Under the pieces are notes generated by a model. That model had not been told where the DNA came from, did no database searches, and saw only the letters and a program-made list of their open reading frames with translations. From an uncultured Atopobium sp. (GTDB taxonomy: Bacteria; Actinomycetota; Coriobacteriia; Coriobacteriales; Atopobiaceae): a stretch of DNA of 64,000 nt. Below, one piece after another: positions 60,687 through 64,000 of this stretch. The DNA is taken from the NCBI GenBank assembly GCA_937997345.1, contig CALKTD010000031.1, positions 1-64,000 on the forward strand, read 5' to 3'. The number at the start of each line of letters is the position of its first letter. The first letter of the stretch is position 1. A program made the position numbers and the translations under genes.

Positions 60687-61939
60687 TAGAAGCGCCTCCC
60701 CTCACGAACGTCGATGGCAAGATAGTCAGACTGTCCCTCCATCAAACGAGCAAATGCCTTGAACAAGTAGGATGAATCGTGAGGTCCTGGGCTTGCCTCA
60801 GGGTGATACTGAACGGAAAACGCTGGAATATCCAGGAACTGAATGCCCTCTGGAGTTCCGTCGTTAAGGTTTACGTGGGTGAGCCTGACGCGACCAAAAT
60901 CCTTTGTCTGGACAACAGGAGCAATACGCCTTGCGGACCACTCGCAGAGGTTATCAAAGTGCTCGGAGATTCCACCGGACTCCTCTGCAATAAGCTTGCC
61001 CAAGCTTGGGAAAACCAGACCGTAATTGTGGTTCTGAGCAGTAATCTCTACCTTGCCGGTCAGAAGATTCATGACTGGTTCGTTGCCGCCATGGTGTCCA
61101 AATTTGAGTTTCTCGATATCTGCACCTGCAACAATGGAGAGCATCTGGTTACCCAGGCAGATACCAAAGACGGGAACCTTGCCCAGAACGCCGCGAGCGG
61201 CCTCCTGCGTAGCGTCAACCTGCTCTGGGTCACCAGGGCCGTTGGAGAAGAAGATGCCGTCTGGGTTGTAGGCCAAGGCTTCCTCTGCAGGTGTATTCCA
61301 CGGTACAACCGTGACCTCGCAGCCGTTTGCCGCAAGACCCTGGAGAATGCCGTTCTTCTCGCCACAGTCGTACGCGACAACGTTGAAGCGCTTCTTGGTC
61401 GTAGCGGAGACCACGTGAGGCGCGTCGACGGAGACGTCGGGGACAAAGTTGTGCTCGGAGATGTTGGGCGACGCCTGGACGCGAGTGAGCAGATGGGCAG
61501 GATCCAGGTCCTCGGTGGAGATGGCTGCCTTCTGTGCGCCATGGTCGCGCAGGTGCATGGTCAGCGCGCGGGTATCGATGCCCTCGATGGCAACGACGCC
61601 GTTTTCCTGCAAAAACTCCGGCAGGCTCTGCTTGGACGTCCAGTTGCTTGGCTCGTAGCACATGTCGTGCACAACAAAACCACGCAGATGCAAGGTGTCT
61701 CGCTGCATAACTGCGGGATTGATGCCGTAGTTGCCTACCTGAGGATAGGTCAGCGTGACAATCTGGCCGGCATAACTTGGATCGGAAATAATCTCCTGGT
61801 AGCCCGTCATGGACGTGTTGAAAACAATCTCGCCGAAGGTTTCTCCGCTCGCACCACAGCACCTCCCCTCGAAGGTTGTTCCATCTTCGAGAACAAGCAG
61901 CGCGCGAGGCTGCGAGGTGGCGCTTGCCAGTGGATTCAT
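60686..61939 (-). CDS. carA: carbamoyl-phosphate synthase small subunit
   Basis: A 417-residue glutaminase subunit. The N-terminal domain has ALLVLEDGTTFEGRCCGASGETFGEIVFNTSMTGYQEIISDPSYAGQIV. The class I glutamine amidotransferase shows FFSNGPGDPEQ, catalytic Cys in VFGICLGNQML, and His/Glu in FSVQYHPEASPGPHDS. The ATG at 61939 follows GGAGAG. A longer frame reaches 61975 but lies inside the T-rich leader terminator and is rejected. It is the first gene of carAB, behind a PyrR-type attenuator. Confidence 0.96.
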   Translation of the reverse strand: MNPLASATSQPRALLVLEDGTTFEGRCCGASGETFGEIVFNTSMTGYQEIISDPSYAGQIVTLTYPQVGNYGINPAVMQRDTLHLRGFVVHDMCYEPSNWTSKQSLPEFLQENGVVAIEGIDTRALTMHLRDHGAQKAAISTEDLDPAHLLTRVQASPNISEHNFVPDVSVDAPHVVSATTKKRFNVVAYDCGEKNGILQGLAANGCEVTVVPWNTPAEEALAYNPDGIFFSNGPGDPEQVDATQEAARGVLGKVPVFGICLGNQMLSIVAGADIEKLKFGHHGGNEPVMNLLTGKVEITAQNHNYGLVFPSLGKLIAEESGGISEHFDNLCEWSARRIAPVVQTKDFGRVRLTHVNLNDGTPEGIQFLDIPAFSVQYHPEASPGPHDSSYLFKAFARLMEGQSDYLAIDVREGRRF

Positions 61940-61975
61940 ATACTCTCCGATCTGCGCAGGAGCATGCCGAGCCAT

Positions 61976-62066
61976 AAAAAAAAGAGCACTCCTTGTGGAG
62001 GCTCAACAGCGAACATGCGCACTCAACGCTATGGGCCTTGCCGGTGTCTCGCACCGTCCTTAAAGG
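61976..62066 (-). promoter_or_regulatory. PyrR-type transcription attenuator in the carAB leader
   Basis: Close to the carA start on the minus strand, a stem GAGC-CTCC/GGAG-T-GCTC with loop ACAA (61984-62004) is followed by T8 (61976-61983), an intrinsic terminator inside the leader. Upstream lies a PyrR-binding-loop-like hairpin (62036-62066): CCTTTAAGGACGGTG, loop CGAGA, CACCGGCAAGG, with the conserved CUUUAA and GCAAGG ends. A -10-like TACAAT sits at 62075-62080. With high UMP, PyrR would be expected to favour the terminator. The pairing with an antiterminator was not worked out. Identity is from consensus by eye. Confidence 0.7.
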
Positions 62067-62105
62067 TTGGTAGTATTGTAGCGCATAACCAATAAAGGAG
62101 ATGGC

Positions 62106-62705
62106 ATGTTTCCAGATTTTCTAGAGAATCCCTCAGATGTTGCTGCCCCACTTCTTCTGGGATGTACTCTGACAAGGACAATTACGCTTAATGGCGAGAA
62201 ACACAAACTAGTTGCAAGAATTGTGGAGACCGAAGCTTACGACCAAGATGATCCCGCAAGTCATGCGTTTGGCGGTCCTAGCGAGCGCAATGCAGCCATG
62301 TTTGGACCTGCGGGCCACCTCTACGTTTACGTTTCGTACGGAATGCATCACTGCTGCAATATAGTGTGCGGACCCGAAGGATTTGGCAGCGGATGCTTGG
62401 TGCGCGCTGTTGAGCCTCTTGAGGGTGTAGAGGTAATGCGCGAGCTCCGCGAGGCGGGACGCGCAGGTAAGCACTCACTCAAGCTGCGAGACCTCACCAA
62501 CGGTCCAGGTAAAGTGTGCGCTGCGCTTGGTATAGACAAGGAACTCTACGGACATGACCTAACGGTTGAGCCACTTATGCTGGACTTTGCTCCCCTGCTA
62601 CCAGGAGAAACGATTGGGAGTTCACCTCGCGTAGGCATTAGTAAAAACGTTGATGCTCCAAAGCGCTTTTTCATTGAGGGAAACGCGTTTGTTTCACGGG
62701 CGTAG
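62106..62705 (+). CDS. DNA-3-methyladenine glycosylase (AAG/Mpg family)
   Basis: A 199-residue base-excision repair enzyme. Core blocks: APLLLGCTLTR, catalytic VARIVETEAYDQDDPASHAFGGPSERNAAMFGPAGHLYVYVSYGMHHCCNIVCGP (the Glu of VETEAY activates water), RAVEPLEGVEVM, LTNGPGKVCAALGI, and SPRVGISKN. It removes alkylated purines. AAGGAG precedes the ATG. Its promoter region is shared with the divergent carAB leader. Confidence 0.95.
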   Translation: MFPDFLENPSDVAAPLLLGCTLTRTITLNGEKHKLVARIVETEAYDQDDPASHAFGGPSERNAAMFGPAGHLYVYVSYGMHHCCNIVCGPEGFGSGCLVRAVEPLEGVEVMRELREAGRAGKHSLKLRDLTNGPGKVCAALGIDKELYGHDLTVEPLMLDFAPLLPGETIGSSPRVGISKNVDAPKRFFIEGNAFVSRA

Positions 62706-62774
62706 AGCGTTTCAAGAGCGTAGGGCGTTTTAAGAGCGCAAGACGGGACCAAAAAAACTATCAATGAGCAGCAC

Positions 62775-62808
62775 AAAAAAGGACCTTGGAGAACCAAGGT
62801 CCTTTTTT
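62775..62808. terminator. bidirectional terminator
   Basis: AAAAAAGGACCTTGG (62775-62789) and CCAAGGTCCTTTTTT (62794-62808) form a perfect stem with an AGAA loop and serve mpg (plus) and gdhA (minus). Confidence 0.9.
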
Positions 62809-62890
62809 GACAATTGCGATAAAACAAGATGGCGGTGCAGTAAAAATTTAACTGCAGCAACACCGAGTTTCTCGCCAAATGCGATGCAAT

Positions 62891-64000
62891 CTAGCAGACG
62901 CCCTGCGCCATCATTGCGTTTGCAACCTTAAGGAAGCCAGCGATGTTTGCGCCAAAGACCAGGTTGCCGGGGTGGCCGTACGTTGCAGCAGCCTCAGAAG
63001 CAGCGGTGTAGATGCTCTCCATGATTCCCTGCAGCTTGGAGTCCACCTCTTCAAACGTCCAGGAAAGATGCTCGGCGTTCTGAGACATCTCAAGACCGGA
63101 AACAGCTACGCCACCTGCATTTGCAGCCTTTCCAGGTGCGAAGAAGACGCCGTTCTCAATGAGGTAATTGGTTGCCTCGAGGGTGGTTGGCATGTTTGCG
63201 CCCTCAACGACGTACTTGGTACCGTTAGCAACAAGTTTCTGCACGTCAGCAAGCTCGAGCTCGTTCTGAGTTGCGCACGGCATGGCAATGTCACACTTCT
63301 GGCTCCAAGGACGTTCGCCTGGGAAAAAAGTAGCGGAAGGACGTGCGTCGGCGTACTCCTTGATGCGGGCGCGGCGAACCTCCTTGACGTCTTTCAGCAG
63401 CTCAACGTCAATACCCTCAGGGTCATAGACGTAACCTGAGGAGTCAGAAACGGTCACCACGGTTGCTCCGAGTTGCTGTGCCTTCTGGGCAGCGTAGGTA
63501 GCAACGTTTCCGGAGCCGGAGATGCAGACCGTTTTGCCTGCGAGAGAATCGTTCTTCTCGGCAAGCATGTGTGTGAGGAAGTAAACCGCGCCGTAGCCGG
63601 TAGCCTCGGTGCGAGCAAGGGAGCCGCCAAAGGAGAGGCCTTTGCCGGTCAGGACGCCGGTCCACTCGTTGCGGAGGCGCTTGTACTGGCCAAACATGTA
63701 GCCGATCTCACGTGCGCCGGTGCCGATGTCGCCAGCTGGGACGTCCGTGTTTGGACCAATGTGGCGAGCAAGCTCGGTCATGAATGACTGGCAAAACGCC
63801 ATAATCTCGCGGTCGGACTTGCCCTTTGGATCAAAGTCAGAGCCGCCCTTGCCGCCGCCCATTGGAAGCGTGGTCAGGGAGTTCTTGAAGATTTGCTCGA
63901 AGCCGAGGAACTTCAGGATAGAAAGGTTAACTGTTGGATGGAGACGGAGACCGCCCTTGTAAGGTCCAATTGCGGAGTTGAACTCGATGCGGTATCCGCG
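62891..64000 (-). CDS. gdhA: NADP-type glutamate dehydrogenase (partial, N-terminus beyond window)
   Basis: The frame is open from the window edge to the stop at 62891 (369 residues visible). It begins RGYRIEFNSAIGPYKGGLRLHPTVNLSILKFLGFEQ, then PMGGGKGGSDFDPKGKSD (catalytic Lys region), DVPAGDIGTGAREIGYMFGQYK, a Rossmann motif CISGSGNVATYAAQ, and the late VEGANMPTTLEA. These are hallmarks of the hexameric ~445-residue bacterial GDH of the NADP-dependent type, joining 2-oxoglutarate and ammonia to glutamate. About 75 N-terminal residues are missing because the window ends. Confidence 0.96.
   Translation of the reverse strand, partial: RGYRIEFNSAIGPYKGGLRLHPTVNLSILKFLGFEQIFKNSLTTLPMGGGKGGSDFDPKGKSDREIMAFCQSFMTELARHIGPNTDVPAGDIGTGAREIGYMFGQYKRLRNEWTGVLTGKGLSFGGSLARTEATGYGAVYFLTHMLAEKNDSLAGKTVCISGSGNVATYAAQKAQQLGATVVTVSDSSGYVYDPEGIDVELLKDVKEVRRARIKEYADARPSATFFPGERPWSQKCDIAMPCATQNELELADVQKLVANGTKYVVEGANMPTTLEATNYLIENGVFFAPGKAANAGGVAVSGLEMSQNAEHLSWTFEEVDSKLQGIMESIYTAASEAAATYGHPGNLVFGANIAGFLKVANAMMAQGVC

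Overview
The window looks like the chromosome of an anaerobic, fermentative, Gram-positive actinobacterium of the class Coriobacteriia, most like the Atopobium/Lancefieldella group. This is inferred from a single-cluster clostridial-type ferredoxin, Pta, AckA and AdhE fermentation enzymes, an LPXTG/Cna-B wall protein, a complete folate C1 operon with formate-THF ligase, and moderate GC content; no 16S rRNA is present. Most of the window is ordinary housekeeping chromosome. Two AT-rich stretches look acquired.

Layout. (1) Positions 1-9780 are a Firmicutes-like accessory block, entirely on the minus strand. It holds a TetR regulator with two half-type ABC exporters, a degenerate remnant of a membrane gene, an EXLDI-family protein with a response regulator and histidine kinase, a lantibiotic-immunity type ABC transporter (ATPase plus two permeases), and the start of a metallophosphoesterase cut by the window edge. 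Three operator-like sites sit exactly at its promoters. (2) 10190-17324: ferredoxin, Maf, glycosyltransferase plus UDP-galactopyranose mutase, Pta, an aldose-epimerase relative, and an LPXTG adhesin gene broken by one in-frame TAG. (3) 17480-23020 is a restriction-modification island: its own strong promoter, a 57-residue ribbon-helix-helix-like protein, an N6-adenine methyltransferase, a C5-cytosine methyltransferase, and an 847-residue nuclease-methyltransferase fusion. (4) 23180-35531: AckA, a metallopeptidase-exonuclease VII-HIT operon, RNase D, a lipid/DAG kinase, HD and membrane proteins, an acyl-ACP thioesterase, Nudix, ThyA-FolA, and a Vsr/DUF559-like nuclease candidate. (5) 35894-49837, minus strand: AdhE, a strange PLP-fold pseudoenzyme, ThrS, a zinc-ribbon membrane protein, the fhs-fchA-folD-folE-folC operon, and ValS. 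(6) 50003-52663, plus strand: a TcdA-like enzyme, TatD and a GT8 glycosyltransferase. (7) 52737-64000: a hypothetical secreted protein, ClpX, ClpP and trigger factor, tRNA-Leu(UAG), CarB-CarA behind a PyrR-type attenuator, Mpg, and a partial glutamate dehydrogenase.

How the genes work together. Pta, AckA and AdhE route acetyl-CoA to acetate/ATP and ethanol. Fhs, FchA, FolD, FolE, FolC, ThyA and FolA form a folate one-carbon module in which FolD appears to have lost the cyclohydrolase residues and FchA probably replaces that step. The most interesting items are the four-gene R-M operon with an RHH leader gene, the FolD/FchA division of labour, the catalytically stripped trans-sulfuration-like protein downstream of thrS, the operator architecture of the antimicrobial-peptide resistance block, and an 8-base word (GTTTCTCG) that seems strongly over-represented in the native DNA but absent from both acquired blocks.
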